In this document: piece by piece, positions 28,983-39,645 of the stretch
Layout of the letters: the number at the start of each line of letters is the position of its first letter
Numbering within the stretch: the stretch's first letter is position 1
From: Picocystis sp. L7
Taxonomy: Eukaryota; Chlorophyta; Picocystophyceae; Picocystales; Picocystaceae
Direction: 5' to 3'
DNA length: 64,000 nt
Assembly (NCBI GenBank): GCA_020975725.1
Contig: QXJR01000011.1
Coordinates: 62,001-126,000, forward strand
The notes under the pieces: generated by a model
The model's database searches: none
Told to the model about the DNA's origin: nothing
Seen by the model: the letters and a program-made list of their open reading frames with translations, nothing else
Made by a program: the position numbers and the translations under genes

Positions 28983-29363
28983 AGCATCGATTGCATGGCC
29001 TGGCCTTCACCAATTTTTGCACCTTCCATCTTCTCATGTTACCTTCGCTGTCATCCGACTCCTATGCGTTGTAACACCATTGGATTCGACCATCACTTTC
29101 CGTCCTCCTTTCCCTTGGCGCCACGATTCCTTCCTCGTTCTTTCTCGCCCTTGCTCTTGCGTCTGGCATGGTGCATGAGCTGCTCCCTTTGTGTTCCTAC
29201 TCTGTGGCAGGGATCACCTGCTACACCATTCTCCTGCTGGGTCCACTCGTGCTCATTTCCCGTCCAAGCCGACGGTCGCGGACGGCGAGGCCGACGGGAC
29301 CTGTCGCTGGATATCGGAGCCTCTTGCTCGCTTCGCTTGGCAGCTGCAGTGCAGGAGAAAAGG
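28983..29363. other. Spacer before the SMAP1-like gene
   Basis: About 380 bp of 3' UTR, promoter and leader. A sequence ending GCAGTGCAG just before the ATG at 29364 could be a splice acceptor, so an upstream exon is possible. Nothing else seen. Confidence 0.35.
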
Positions 29364-29534
29364 ATGGCAGAACTGCAGGAAAACCACGTGGATCCGGAAG
29401 AGTCGATGGAAGGGGACCTGGTGCGAGGGATGGAAGGCGTGGAAGGACCTGGGATCGAGCTCGAAAAACCGGCGTTGACGGACGCGGATTTCTTCAACGC
29501 CTTCGAGGACGACTTCGACGACGACGACGTGTGA
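29364..29534 (+). CDS. Small acidic protein, SMAP1-like
   Basis: 56 residues from the ATG at 29364 if the gene has no upstream coding exon. The C-terminus DADFFNAFEDDFDDDDV matches the Phe/Asp-rich tail that defines plant SMALL ACIDIC PROTEIN 1 (SMAP1), a protein of about 60 residues tied genetically to auxin/2,4-D response and to CSN/RUB regulation. The rest is acidic and probably disordered. A poly(A) signal at 29666-29671 fits a short transcript. The match rests on the tail alone. Confidence 0.55.
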   Translation: MAELQENHVDPEESMEGDLVRGMEGVEGPGIELEKPALTDADFFNAFEDDFDDDDV

Positions 29535-29860
29535 ATTCGAACCCTCGAAGCGAAAGAGGCACGAGGATCGCGGGCATCGGGAGGACCACGGAGACAGATT
29601 CGTTCGTGCTCGGCGGTCGAAGACGTGGTGTGGAGGAGGGAACGAACCGGTTGGAACCGTTACAAAATAAAGCTGTAAAAACCCTACGAGTGGGTACTTG
29701 CACAGCAACAGGTGCAACCTTTCCTCGAGCACTCTTGCGAAGAGTCACAACACCCACAGGTTGTCACTGTACTGCAAGCGAGTTATTGCTTAGTAAATGT
29801 CTCAATCATCTTTGCCAAAATATCTAAGCTCAACTAACTCTCTTCTATCGACGGGATCCA
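29535..29860. terminator. Convergent 3' region with poly(A) signal
   Basis: AATAAA at 29666-29671 for the SMAP1-like gene, followed by an isolated AAACCCTA at about 29680. The rest of the 326 bp up to the RRM protein stop is featureless. Confidence 0.4.
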
Positions 29861-31430
29861 CTACTGCCAATCTCTACCATCAGCGGGACCATAACCAGAT
29901 TGAACGCCAAAGTGGCCGAACGATCCACCTACCCCACCCTCCTGCATGTCTCCCTGCTGCATGAGGTTGGTACCTGGTGGATGTGCAGGAGCTCCATAAG
30001 CAGAAGCATCATAGGCACCAAATGCTCCTATTTGATTGTATCCACCAAAGGATGCCCCATGCTGATACAGCTGGCTGTACGGTGTTTGGGCATAACCTGG
30101 AGCTGGCTGCTGTGGTGATTGTCCTGCTTGCTGTTGGCTATATCCTGTTCCAGTGGCGGCGGCCTGTGAATAATTCGTCGGAGGAGTGTATCCAGGAGTG
30201 AAACCACCAGGCTGTCCAGCAACAACACTGCTGTATGCACTGTATGTCTGGCTCGCACCGGCAAAGCCCGAACCGTAGCCCGCACCATATGCACCAAGGG
30301 CCGCACCGCCAAGAGCACCGTGTGCCCCGTAACCTGCACCATAGCCACGTCCAAAGGATCCCTGCATGCCCATCTGGCGCTGGCCTACACCGGGCATCGG
30401 TCCTGCAGCATACGGGGCTCGGGGACCTCTTTGAGGGCCCGGCGGCATCTGATCCTTGGGGACGGCACGCTTGATCTCAACTTTCTTCTCGTTGAGCTCG
30501 TGCATGTTTCCCTGCTCAAAAACTTTGTCCACACTCTCCTCTGCTTCGTACGTGACAAAACCAAAGCCTCGCGGACGATTGGTTGCGTGGTCATACATCA
30601 CTACCGCATCCTGGATCTGACCGAATTCTTCAAAGTATGCCCGAAAAGTATCTTCGGTAATCGTTGGGGGTAAGCCTCCCACAAAGATTTTCTTGGTCCT
30701 AATGCCTTGGCCTTGCTGTGCTGCCGTTGCGTCGGCGTTTGGCTTCCCTTGTGTCTGCATCTGGGGTTGTTGCCTTGCCCCATTCGAGTCTCCCTCCCTC
30801 GGAACTGCCTTTTTTGCTTCTACTTGGCGTCCGTTGATCGTGTGTTCTTCACTAGCGACTTTCTCGGCTACATCTGGATCTGCAAAGACTACGAATCCGA
30901 ACCCACGCGGTCGTCCCGTGCCGCGATCTTTCATGATCGGTGCTTCCACCACTTCGCCGTACGTCTCGAAGTACGCACGTAGATCGTCTGGCGTCGCGGG
31001 TAGGATCGATCGTTTCCCATCGCCAATTCTCGCGTCAGCCTATCCGTTCACTCCTTGGATCGTCTCTTGACGAGCTCGGCCTCCATTGGCGCACGTGTTA
31101 TCTCGCGTTGCGTGCTGGCACCAGGGTTTCCGCCGTGCTCTGCTCACCTTCGGTGGTCTCCCACGACAATCCGCCCACGAAGAGTTTCCTGCACGCAGGT
31201 CCACGTTCGCAGCGTTTCTCCACGTCAGCCTCTCGCACCATTCGTGCCGCATTCGCACACCACCACGGCGTGCGTTTCGTCCGGTCCGTCCGGTCCGCGT
31301 CCTCTTTCGCGAGCACGCTCGTCCGGCAGGACTCCTTCGGCGGCAGGTGGTCTTCCTGGACCTGCCAAACACCCGTCTGTTCCCTTCCACGTCCTCTGCA
31401 TCGCCACACGCACCCTTCTGCGCCCGCCAT
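29861..31430 (-). CDS. Two-RRM hnRNP A/B-type (Musashi/DAZAP-like) RNA-binding protein
   Basis: Three exons: 31430-31414, 31188-31148 and 30987-29861, in phase, giving 394 residues starting MAGAEGKLFVGGLSW. RRM1 (about 7-80) has RNP2 KLFVGGLSW and RNP1 RGFGFVVF. RRM2 (about 118-195) has RNP2 KIFVGGLP and RNP1 RGFGFVTY. The C-terminal 200 residues are a Gly/Tyr/Ala/Gln-rich low-complexity tail. This is the layout of hnRNP A/B, DAZAP1 and plant RNP1-type proteins, which bind single-stranded RNA in splicing, transport or translation. The first exon is only 17 nt of coding sequence, and without the introns RRM1 would lack its first strand. Confidence 0.85.
30988..31147 (-). other. Inferred intron 2 of the RRM protein (160 nt)
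   Basis: Donor GTGAGC, acceptor GCCAG, CTGAC inside. Phase 1. It joins WETTE to DDLRAYFETYG, completing RRM1. Confidence 0.8.
31189..31413 (-). other. Inferred intron 1 of the RRM protein (225 nt)
   Basis: Donor GTGCGT after a five-codon exon, CTGAC 35-40 nt before the acceptor GTGCAG. Phase 2 joins to give GKLFVGG. An alternative is a start at 31241 reading straight into RNP2. Confidence 0.6.
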
Positions 31431-32612
31431 CGCGTGCGAAACGCGTCGCCGAAGGAAGCAATCGCACGTCTGTCGAGCTACGTCCGTTCGTCCCATCCCC
31501 TGGTCCCTGACCGGACAGAGATCGAGGGAGAGAACACAGAGCACCCACGAATGATCTCGATAGATCGAAGAAAGATCGCGATGGAAGGGGCAGATCCGGA
31601 TCCAGACGACGGGGGGATGGGACGGGGGAGACGAGGTCCACGAAGCACACATGGAAAGGGGAGACAAGGAAGCGTGGAAGCCGGGGAAAAGGGCGGAGGA
31701 ATGGGTGACGAACGAGCGAGGCGTCGTGCAACGTGTACAAGGAAGGCGTGGTGGAATGTGTCCTCACCCATCATGCGCGTGAATTCCACGCCACGGCCAT
31801 GGAAGGGAGCCTCGACGATGCGCATCCTCCATGCATTTCATCCACGACCAAGCCTCGGGTGAACCCCCAATCGTCGCACAACTCGTTGATACCGAATGGT
31901 ACCGTGCTTGGTTCGCGAACGGATGTTCGACTGGACCCCAAAGAGGTCCCCCGTTGTCCCACGTGATCGACGAGAGAAGGGCTTATCGACGTATGAGCGA
32001 CGTTCCAAGCAACGCGGGTATCGAACGTAGTCCATCGACGTTTGTCAAATAGACGCGTCTTCCCAACAACTATCATGGATCGATCGTGCGTGGCTCATTC
32101 TCCCTTTGATCGCCTCCCAACTCGGACCTGCAACATCACCTTTTTGCTCCCTCTCTTTCACGCTCGTCCAGCGCAATCGCAGCCCTCCTCTCCATCCCCG
32201 ATGCACGCTCGAATGACGTCTTCCATCGCTGGTGCATACATTGGAGCTGCCCATCCGGAGGGAGGATCGCTTTGGAGTACTTGCCAACCACCAGTTGACT
32301 CGTTCGGTTGAGGGGCCCCGATCCGTCGGTTGAAGGACCGGTGGGGCGTACAGATCCTCCACATTAGATGATCGGTGCAAGGGTCGTTCGGACAGCCATT
32401 TCCCCACGGAAAGTCGGAAACGACCGTATACCGTCGAGGACGAAGCTGGGGCTGGGGCCGACCAAGATTCCCATCGATAGCTTGCCCGTTTAAGTATCGA
32501 TATATATCGATATCTATGGTCGATGATATCGATGAGTGCGGGAAGGCGCCGCCTCGCGCCTTTCCCGACGATGCTCACAAAACGACGTGGTGGAACGACG
32601 TTTCAGCACACC
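31431..32612. other. Divergent intergenic region RRM protein / PRELI
   Basis: About 1.2 kb without a supported gene. The last 120 bp carry TATCGATA-type palindromes (next entry). Open frames here show no recognisable domain. Confidence 0.4.
32493..32535. promoter_or_regulatory. Clustered TATCGATA/ATATCGAT palindromes upstream of PRELI gene
   Basis: AGTATCGATATATATCGATATC is followed by GATGATATCGATGAG, 80-120 bp before the PRELI start. Related elements occur at 27655, 27735 and 34415-34450. They look like a recurring promoter element of this genome. No factor is assigned. Confidence 0.35.
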
Positions 32613-33182
32613 ATGGTCGCGACATTCTCCACCGAAACGGTGTTCCAACACCCTTGGGAGCGTGTGACGGCTGCCAGCTGGCGAAAGTACGCAGGAGCAG
32701 CCTCGCCGGCGTCCCCGAACGCCGCTCCACCACCCACGATGACCCACGTGATGTGTGCGGACACGCTCGACCGTCGCGTGGACGTGTCGGCAGGACGCAT
32801 GGACAGCACGCGCGTGTTCACCGTCAAGTGGCCGCTTCCAGGATGGATTGCAAGGAGCTTGGGTGGGACCGTAGCCTACAGCCTCGAGCAGTCGACCGTC
32901 GACGTCTTGGGCCGTACCATGGACCTCACCACAACCAACCTGACGCTGCGTGATTTCCTCGAAGTCAAAGAGAAGTGCCAGTATGTTCCGCATCCAGAGA
33001 ACCCGGAATGGACGGTGTTTCGGTCGCAAACGGAAATAAGGCTCAAGGCGTTCAAAGGATGGGCAGATGAATTGGAGAGGAAGGTGTGCCGCATCTTCGA
33101 AAAGAATTCAGGCAAAGGGAAGCTTGTGGTGGAGCACATCTGCAACATGATGGTCTCCGAGAAGGAAGCGGAGCAGAGTTGA
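32613..33182 (+). CDS. PRELI/MSF1 domain mitochondrial lipid-transfer protein
   Basis: 189 residues from the ATG at 32613 (MVATFSTETVFQHPWERV), which coincides with the usual start of PRELI/MSF1 proteins. The domain covers nearly the whole chain: the initial strand with FQHPWE, WRKYAG, the DTLDRRVD segment, the FTVKWPLPGW strand, then YSLEQSTVD and TTNLTLRDF. It ends in a long C-terminal helix. These proteins carry phosphatidic acid or phosphatidylserine between mitochondrial membranes with a TRIAP1/Mdm35-type partner. An insertion of about ten residues (AASPASPNAAPPP) sits in the first loop. Confidence 0.9.
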   Translation: MVATFSTETVFQHPWERVTAASWRKYAGAASPASPNAAPPPTMTHVMCADTLDRRVDVSAGRMDSTRVFTVKWPLPGWIARSLGGTVAYSLEQSTVDVLGRTMDLTTTNLTLRDFLEVKEKCQYVPHPENPEWTVFRSQTEIRLKAFKGWADELERKVCRIFEKNSGKGKLVVEHICNMMVSEKEAEQS

Positions 33183-33519
33183 ACCACCACGGGCGAGGGT
33201 TAAGTGCACGAAAGTGTACGTCCTGGATTCCGGCTGGAAGGGCAGACCACAGGCTGCAATTTTACAACACACATGTACATACATGGTGCATCGAACCGCT
33301 AATAAATCTACGCACGTGCACATTCATTGTTTGACCTGTACTTTACTCGTATCTTTTCAGACGTGGAGTACCCCGTGTCCTTTGCGGGCACTTGCTTGCA
33401 CGTTCAAATTGCAAAGTGTGACATGCATGTTGGACAGGCACTGACGCATGGTCGGAATCGATGACCGAGAAAAAGAACCGACTGTTTATTCTACAACTCT
33501 GCAAGACCCTTGCAAACGC
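33183..33519. terminator. Convergent 3' region PRELI / ClpS-like
   Basis: AATAAA on plus at 33301-33306 and on minus at 33490-33485. Otherwise featureless. Confidence 0.5.
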
Positions 33520-34047
33520 TTAGATGGCTGAATAATCAGGCTCGACAGCTGCTCGACAACCGTACTTGTACATCATCTGGGCGTAAAACTCAGCGTGCTC
33601 CTTCATGCAACTGCACACAAGGGCTTGTCCAAGCTTCCTTGATGTGTGGTAGCAGTTCTTCGCATACTCCTCGTCCACATTTGGAACAATCTTTGGAAGC
33701 GCATTCACAACCAGTTTTTCGGAGTGCTGGGGGTGATCCAAGAGCAGCACTCTGAAATGTTCTCCATGTCCGATGTCCTTGCTCCCGGATTCTAGGCCCG
33801 AAGATCCGCCTGCCTCGGCTTCGAACATTGTCGATTGTCCCACGTCGAGGTCAGGCTTGTCGAGCACGTCCGAACCCCCTGTGCTCCCCATGGCTTTCGT
33901 CCTCGAGCTCCTTGCCGAAGTCTTCCACACCCTCTTCGGGACAGCTCCCATTCCCAGGGGACGTACAGCATGCGCGTATGCACTCGAGCACCTATGCAGA
34001 GCGCGTTTCGTTGCGATAGGTCCCGTTCGGACGGTCCATGAGCTCAT
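33520..34047 (-). CDS. Plastid ClpS-like adaptor protein
   Basis: 175 residues from the ATG at 34047; a further in-frame ATG lies upstream at about 34095. The first 65 residues are basic and Ser/Ala/Thr-rich with few acidic residues, as in a plastid transit peptide. The C-terminal 80 residues show the ClpS fold: FRVLLLDHPQHSEKLVVNAL, then a helix with CYHTSRKLGQALV and the final KEHAEFYAQMMYKYG-CRAAVEPD. The segment EHAEFYAQMM is shared with a plant family annotated as ClpS-like. Canonical ClpS has Asn-Asp-Asp after the first strand to bind the N-degron amino group. Here that site reads DHPQH, so N-degron binding is doubtful. Confidence 0.75.
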   Translation of the reverse strand: MSSWTVRTGPIATKRALHRCSSAYAHAVRPLGMGAVPKRVWKTSARSSRTKAMGSTGGSDVLDKPDLDVGQSTMFEAEAGGSSGLESGSKDIGHGEHFRVLLLDHPQHSEKLVVNALPKIVPNVDEEYAKNCYHTSRKLGQALVCSCMKEHAEFYAQMMYKYGCRAAVEPDYSAI

Positions 34048-34866
34048 GATTCCTCCTCTGGTGCTCTCCAAGTTGGGCGACGGTTCCTCTCGCACGCGGA
34101 CACGCGCGCACTTGTCCTCTTCTTCCTGCCTCTAGCCTCGAATTCCAGACCAGAAAGTCTAGTTCGGCGCGTGGAAACGAAAGGAGACTCCTTCGGTCGC
34201 TCGTATGCGTTCCTTCTGGCGTTCAGATTCGAGCACGCGTGCTTCGGCGGCGCTTCGAAGTGCCTCCAGAAGCTTCTCCGGCCACTCAAGCGACACCCCC
34301 GACCAGGTGATCTCAGACGATAACATCGGGGAGAAAGCTGTATGTTTTGCTCTCGGTTCCCCTCGTCTGAAACTTTCGGGAGGGAGATTCCTCGGAGGTG
34401 CCGGCTCGGTTTTCATCGATATCATTCACGAATGAGATATCGATGATATCGGGGAGGCGAAAGAGATGTCCAATTCGAAGGTATCGATGAATTCGAGCGG
34501 TGGGGGTTGGACCGGCAGTCCCCCAGCCGCCCCAGCTCAGCAGATCCCTTGCCCGAACCCCCCGGGCCTTTTTCCAACGCTTGCAGAGGACGGTCTCGTT
34601 TCACATCTATCCTCGACGCGCCAAGGTCGGACCCTCGCACCGGGTCCAACGGCGTTCCCATGGGCCTTCGCCGAGGCGCCGAACCCGACCTTCCTCCCTT
34701 TCGAACCCGGGATCCTAGAAGGGAGCTTTCCGGTTTGAAAGGAAGGGGCGGCTCCAGGTCCCAGGCGGTGCGCCACAACCGCCGTCGCGCACACTTGGAC
34801 GTCTTTGAGCGCTTGTTGCGCGCCTGCTCGGCCCTCCGAGCGCGCTTGGATTGCAGACAGGCAGGG
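34048..34866. other. Divergent intergenic region ClpS-like / BASS transporter
   Basis: About 820 bp. Around 34415-34450 it has ATCGATATCATTC and GATATCGATGATATC elements. No gene is supported. Confidence 0.4.
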
Positions 34867-36039
34867 ATGGCAGCCATGATAACGTGTAGGACGATGCAGG
34901 GAATCCGTCCGACCGCGCACGCGGTCCGAGAAGGTCGGATCGGTCGCCAACCGCCGCGGATCGTCCGTGCGGTCAAGCACGTGCAGCCTCTGCGCACAAA
35001 GGTGGAGGATGTGGACAGGAAAACAACCGTGTGCCGTGCAGCTTCCTCCGACGCACCTGTTCCGGCCGCACCTGTCGAGAAGACGGGGTTCAAGCGGTTC
35101 GTGGACGTGCTCACCACCATGTTCCCGGTGTGGGTGTTCCTCGGGGCTTCCATTGGCATCGCCAAACCGTCCATGGTCACCTGGCTCAGCTCGGATCTAT
35201 TCACACTGGGACTTGGATTCCTCATGCTTTCAATGGGACTTACCCTTACTTTTGACGACTTCAAAAAGTGTCTCAAGAACCCAGGGACTATAGGGGTCGG
35301 ATTTCTTGCGCAGTACATTATCAAACCGGTGTTGGGAGCCACCATCGCGAGGGTACTCCACCTCTCACCGCCCTTGGCCACTGGACTTGTGCTCGTTTCC
35401 TGCTGCCCTGGAGGTCAGGCCTCCAACGTGGCCACATACATTGCCCACGGAAACGTCGCACTCTCCGTGCTCATGACAACCGCATCCACCATCGCCGCCA
35501 TTTTCATGACCCCGCTGCTGACTAAATTATTGGCAGGGCAGTTAGTACCAGTGGATGCAGTGGGACTTGCAGTTTCTACTTTCCAGGTTGTGCTTGTCCC
35601 CACGCTCATTGGAGTTTTGTCCAATGAGTTCTTTCCCAAGGTAGTCAAGAAGATCACCCCGGTACTGCCGCTTGTGGGTGTCATCATCACGACCATGCTG
35701 TGTGCTAGTCCTGTCGGTCAGGTGTCAGAAGTATTGAAGGCACAAGGCACACAGCTTCTGCTGCCAGTGGGGATCCTGCACATTGCGGCCTTTTCTCTTG
35801 GGTATTTCATCTCCAAGTTTGTGGGGTTCTCGGAGACCACTGCAAGGACTGTGTCGATTGAAACGGGGATGCAATCCGCTGCACTTGGCTTCCTTCTTGC
35901 ACAGCAGCACTTTGCAGATCCTATGGTAGCCGTTCCTTCAGCTGTCAGCGTGGTTTTCATGGCTCTGGGTGGGGCCGCACTCGCTGTGTACTGGCGAGGA
36001 AAACCTGTAGTGGGAGAGAAGGATGATTTCATCGCATAG
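34867..36039 (+). CDS. Plastid BASS-family (bile acid:sodium symporter-like) transporter
   Basis: 390 residues from the ATG at 34867. The first 75 residues are rich in Arg, Thr and Ala, consistent with a plastid transit peptide. The mature part has nine to ten hydrophobic segments, from [16 protein letters not shown] to [25 protein letters not shown] signatures include [40 protein letters not shown] (sodium and substrate site) and [16 protein letters not shown]. Plastid BASS members move pyruvate, 2-keto acids or glycolate with sodium across the inner envelope. Which substrate this one carries cannot be read from the sequence. Confidence 0.88.
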   Translation: MAAMITCRTMQGIRPTAHAVREGRIGRQPPRIVRAVKHVQPLRTKVEDVDRKTTVCRAASSDAPVPAAPVEKTGFKRFVDVLTTMFPVWVFLGASIGIAKPSMVTWLSSDLFTLGLGFLMLSMGLTLTFDDFKKCLKNPGTIGVGFLAQYIIKPVLGATIARVLHLSPPLATGLVLVSCCPGGQASNVATYIAHGNVALSVLMTTASTIAAIFMTPLLTKLLAGQLVPVDAVGLAVSTFQVVLVPTLIGVLSNEFFPKVVKKITPVLPLVGVIITTMLCASPVGQVSEVLKAQGTQLLLPVGILHIAAFSLGYFISKFVGFSETTARTVSIETGMQSAALGFLLAQQHFADPMVAVPSAVSVVFMALGGAALAVYWRGKPVVGEKDDFIA

Positions 36040-36296
36040 TACAGCACTCCGCCTGGGATGTGGGTCGAATATGTGGTAGCATCGTCTCAGGATAGCTTTC
36101 TTCAGAAAAAGGAAATGGAGAAATGATTTCAATGAAATTTTCAAATTTCAATTTTTTGGGTGCATATGACGTGCCTTTTTTATCCAAGATGGGCATACTT
36201 AACATCCGAGCAAATGACTCCACCACCCACATGGCCAGATATGTCCCGGGCCTAGGTGTGCATAAGAACCTACAATCACCTATACCTACATAAGGA

Positions 36297-38084
36297 CTAG
36301 CAAACAGTTCGCCCATATGCCACGCCAGCAATGTATAGGTTCTTTCCCCACTTCTCCTTTACATGGGTGCTGGGAAAAGCTGACGTCCGCAGAGTTTCTT
36401 GTGTTTCATCTGTTGGTCGTCTCCTAGGAACACTCAGTACGAAGGCTGCTTGATCCGGGGTTGCCGCACACGAGGTGATGCGGTAGCCATTATCCCAGCG
36501 TTTGTGTATCCCTTCGCTAGGATACATGAAGTCCAACTCTACACACTGATCCATGAATCCCGCGTTCCGCGACATCACCACAGCCCACCTTGTACCCGAC
36601 GTTGCCATTGATGTAACATAAAATCCTTCTTTCCACTTTTTGTTGATCCACTTAAATGGGAATGAGTCGCTGACTTTGTAGGACTGCTGTGTGTATGTGG
36701 TCCCCTTGGACATGACCACGAGACTTGCCCCTGATCCTGCACCTGCAAGGCACGTAATATAAAATCCTTCTTCCCACTTTTGCATGACCCAGTCTTTGGG
36801 AAGAAACTGATGGCTCAGCTCGTATACCTGGTCTGTGAAACCTGTACCTGCATCCATGATCAAAGCCCATAACTCTTGCGCACAGGCAACACTGCTAATG
36901 TATAGTCCATCATCATTCCCTTTCTCAACATGTTGCTCAATGCGTGTCTGAGCTACGTTGTAATGGTATCTTTGCTTCATGGGCCGGTGTGCATTGTAAA
37001 CAGTGATCCACTGAGAAGCAGGAACGCCCAACCTTGACTTTTTGCGAGGCGCATCCTCTTCCTCCTCCAAGGCTCCTGAATCTCGCCCACGCTTCTGCCC
37101 CACTTTGTATCCTTCAGTCAGAATGGGCCTTTCAGGTACAGTACCACAAAGGGGATCAAAAAGCTCCATCAGTGCACTGTACTTTGGCTGCTCGTCAAAA
37201 CGTATGTTCACGACGTTCTCCATGAAGGTTCGGAATGCTGCAGGAGTATACCTGCATAGCACTTCTGGGGAAGTAGCCATCTTTTTCTTGCACACAAGAT
37301 ATCCTTTGTTGTCCCCTTGGTAGCCCTGCCAGGGAAGCCTGCCCTTGAGCAAGAATAGAAGGGTGTATGCCAAGGACTCCAGATCATCCCTGCGACTTGC
37401 TGTGCGCCCCAGATGGGCATGAACGCTAGCATACCTAACTGTGCCCCGAAACACATCTGGTCTTTGATCATAGTCCACATGACTCCCGCATAGGCCATCT
37501 CTCCATCTGGTTGCCAGCCCCAAATCAACAAGGTACAGCTTCTTTTCGAAGGAGCCTCCTTTCGGACCGAGCAGAAAGTTCTCTGGTTTGATGTCGCCGT
37601 GGACGTAACCCCTATTGTGCATATTTTCAAGGATAGCAAGTGCCTCAACTGCAATGCATGCGACCATTTCTCGACTCATGGACTGGGACTGGTTGTTCCA
37701 CACGTCCCACAAGCTTGGACCTAGCACGTCCATGACCATGATATAGTAGTCCCCTTGCCGCCCTTTGAAGTGAACTTTCGGGATCCCGTGGATGCCCCCA
37801 AGGGTGTTGTACACAGACCACTCGTATGGTGGTCCATAGTTGCATCCTTTGCTTGTACGGTGCTCGAACTTCAGTGCCACAAGATTAGGAGGGACGCCAG
37901 GCGTCTCAACGGCCGTTGGCCTTGCTCTCTTTCCTGCAAACACCTGCCCAAATCCTCCTTTTCCAAGTTTGCGTTCTACAATGTAGACCGGGGAACCCCC
38001 AACCTGGACTTTTTCAGGCAAAGGAGCGGTGCTCGCTTCCTCCTCCGCACCTTTCGGGGTTTTCTTCTCGGTTTCTTCATGCAT
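36297..38084 (-). CDS. MUT9-like (plant-type casein kinase 1) protein kinase
   Basis: 595 residues. A CK1-type kinase domain (about 30-300) has the glycine loop [14 protein letters not shown], the catalytic segment [14 protein letters not shown] and DLGLATRW in place of [13 protein letters not shown] is normal for CK1 relatives. After a basic linker, residues about 345-590 contain a repeated C-terminal module with Trp-rich units ([61 protein letters not shown]). That C-terminal module marks the MUT9-like/photoregulatory kinase family, known in Chlamydomonas (MUT9) and land plants for histone H3/H2A and light-signalling phosphorylation in the nucleus. All catalytic residues appear present. Convergent with BASS, 257 bp apart. 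Confidence 0.85.
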   Translation of the reverse strand: MHEETEKKTPKGAEEEASTAPLPEKVQVGGSPVYIVERKLGKGGFGQVFAGKRARPTAVETPGVPPNLVALKFEHRTSKGCNYGPPYEWSVYNTLGGIHGIPKVHFKGRQGDYYIMVMDVLGPSLWDVWNNQSQSMSREMVACIAVEALAILENMHNRGYVHGDIKPENFLLGPKGGSFEKKLYLVDLGLATRWRDGLCGSHVDYDQRPDVFRGTVRYASVHAHLGRTASRRDDLESLAYTLLFLLKGRLPWQGYQGDNKGYLVCKKKMATSPEVLCRYTPAAFRTFMENVVNIRFDEQPKYSALMELFDPLCGTVPERPILTEGYKVGQKRGRDSGALEEEEDAPRKKSRLGVPASQWITVYNAHRPMKQRYHYNVAQTRIEQHVEKGNDDGLYISSVACAQELWALIMDAGTGFTDQVYELSHQFLPKDWVMQKWEEGFYITCLAGAGSGASLVVMSKGTTYTQQSYKVSDSFPFKWINKKWKEGFYVTSMATSGTRWAVVMSRNAGFMDQCVELDFMYPSEGIHKRWDNGYRITSCAATPDQAAFVLSVPRRRPTDETQETLRTSAFPSTHVKEKWGKNLYIAGVAYGRTVC

Positions 38085-39645
38085 CTTTCAACGACGCGCT
38101 CAGGTCAAGGCACTTGAGGGAACGGTTGCGGTTTCTGCCTTTCTGGTTCTCCGTCTTGACCTTGAAGGTTTCACCAGCCCGCAGTTGGAAGCAAGCGGAT
38201 CAGCCTGGCACAAATCGCAAGGCGGACCCACAATTATACTTGAGGTTTCTGAAATCAGCTCTGAGATCGATGACGTGCTGCTTTCAGAGCGTCTTTTCGC
38301 CTCGGTTCGGCTTGGTCCTCGCACGGCTGACTCGTTCCCGTGCTGCGGTCTCGTGAGCGCAACTCGTAGCGCTTTCGGGCGCGTCCGGGCTCCCACGGCT
38401 TCTTTGGCTGTCAAGGATCCTTATGAACGCTCCTTTTCGCGCGAGGGATGCGTCTGCGATGCGCTCGGTGCGCGCAAAGTAGCGTCGGCGTGCGGCGAAG
38501 TGCGGACGAGACGCGGACGAAAGACGAAGCCGGTCGCATCCGATCCTCGACAGTACATGGTGACGATCCGGCTATACGTCGTACGTACGCGTGGAACGGA
38601 TCGGCGTTCCGGACGATTGCTGCAGAGGATAGGGTCTCCCGCCCAGACCACGTGTCACGTCCGCTGAGGATCCGTACGGGAATCCTATGGGCTCCTCGTC
38701 GGCAAAGGGTCGAACGAAGGGGATGGAAACCGCATTGGACGTCTGCAGCTTCCAGGATTCCCCCCTTTCAGTTGGTCCCACCCCATCTCCCAACGGCATC
38801 AGTCGGACAGGTATTTCGTTCTCCTCCGGTCTCCAACGGAACCCTTGAAAGGGGGTTCGCGCATGCGTGAACCAGGTCCCATCCAAACGAAACCGACAAC
38901 CGTAGGACGCGACCATCCACCCTGGATTGGGAGGCCTGGGAACACCAGGCATAGCTGCAGCAGCCGTGGCAGACCATCCTGCACGTAGAATTCATCACCC
39001 GAATTGCATGCTTGGATCCCCTCTCGATGCCAGGGAGATGTGGTGTGGATGGTGTCCACGCACGATGCACGAGAGGTGGTGAGGGGGCAAACGTGCAGGA
39101 GGGTGGAACGGGCCAATGGGGCCAGTGTTGGCCATGGAGAAATCAGTGAGAACGGTGGATGGACACGCTCCGAGTGGAAGTCGCACACATCCTGTGCACA
39201 TTGGACGATCGGAGACAGCATCCCATGCCATGGCTGGACCTTGCGGACACTGAAACGACCCGCCTAGGGCAAGTTGGATTGCATCTCTGCAGGCGTTGGG
39301 AAGGATTCACGCTATCATAGCCTTGCTTGAACTCGCTTCTCGCTGCTCGTGCCGGCAAGGCGTGGTTCAATCCTCCCATCGGCGAGTGCTCGAGCTTTGC
39401 CAGTGCACATTCCTCGTCGGTCCGCTCTTCGCAACCCTGCATCCGCCATCTTTCATTCTGCCATATTGGCACCCTTACCCCAGGCGCGCGGAGGATCTCG
39501 GGATCGACCCCTTGAAAAGGGAGATGGATTCCTTTTCAACCCCGATCGTCTCGGGTTCAAAACACCTGTTCCTTCGGTTCAAACGCCATCGAAGCCGAAG
39601 CTTGCGCTTCCGAGGGACACCTCGAGCCGCGCCAAGCCGCGTCGC
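38085..39645. other. Large divergent gap between MUT9-like kinase and EXS protein
   Basis: 1.56 kb with several short open frames on both strands, none with a recognisable domain or consistent codon pattern. It may hold 5' UTRs with introns; the sequence just before the kinase ATG ends in GTTGAAAG, which could be an acceptor. I see no tRNA. Confidence 0.4.

Noticed and set aside
31241-31241. ATG at 31241 as start of the RRM protein
   Set aside because: It would give a Cys/Glu/Arg-rich N-terminus. The upstream five-codon exon with matching phase and a CTGAC-containing intron gives a cleaner RRM start, although this remains a possible alternative.
34690-34715. TTCGAACCCGGGATCC as a possible minus-strand tRNA B box
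   Set aside because: The T-loop closing base is wrong and there is no cloverleaf around it.
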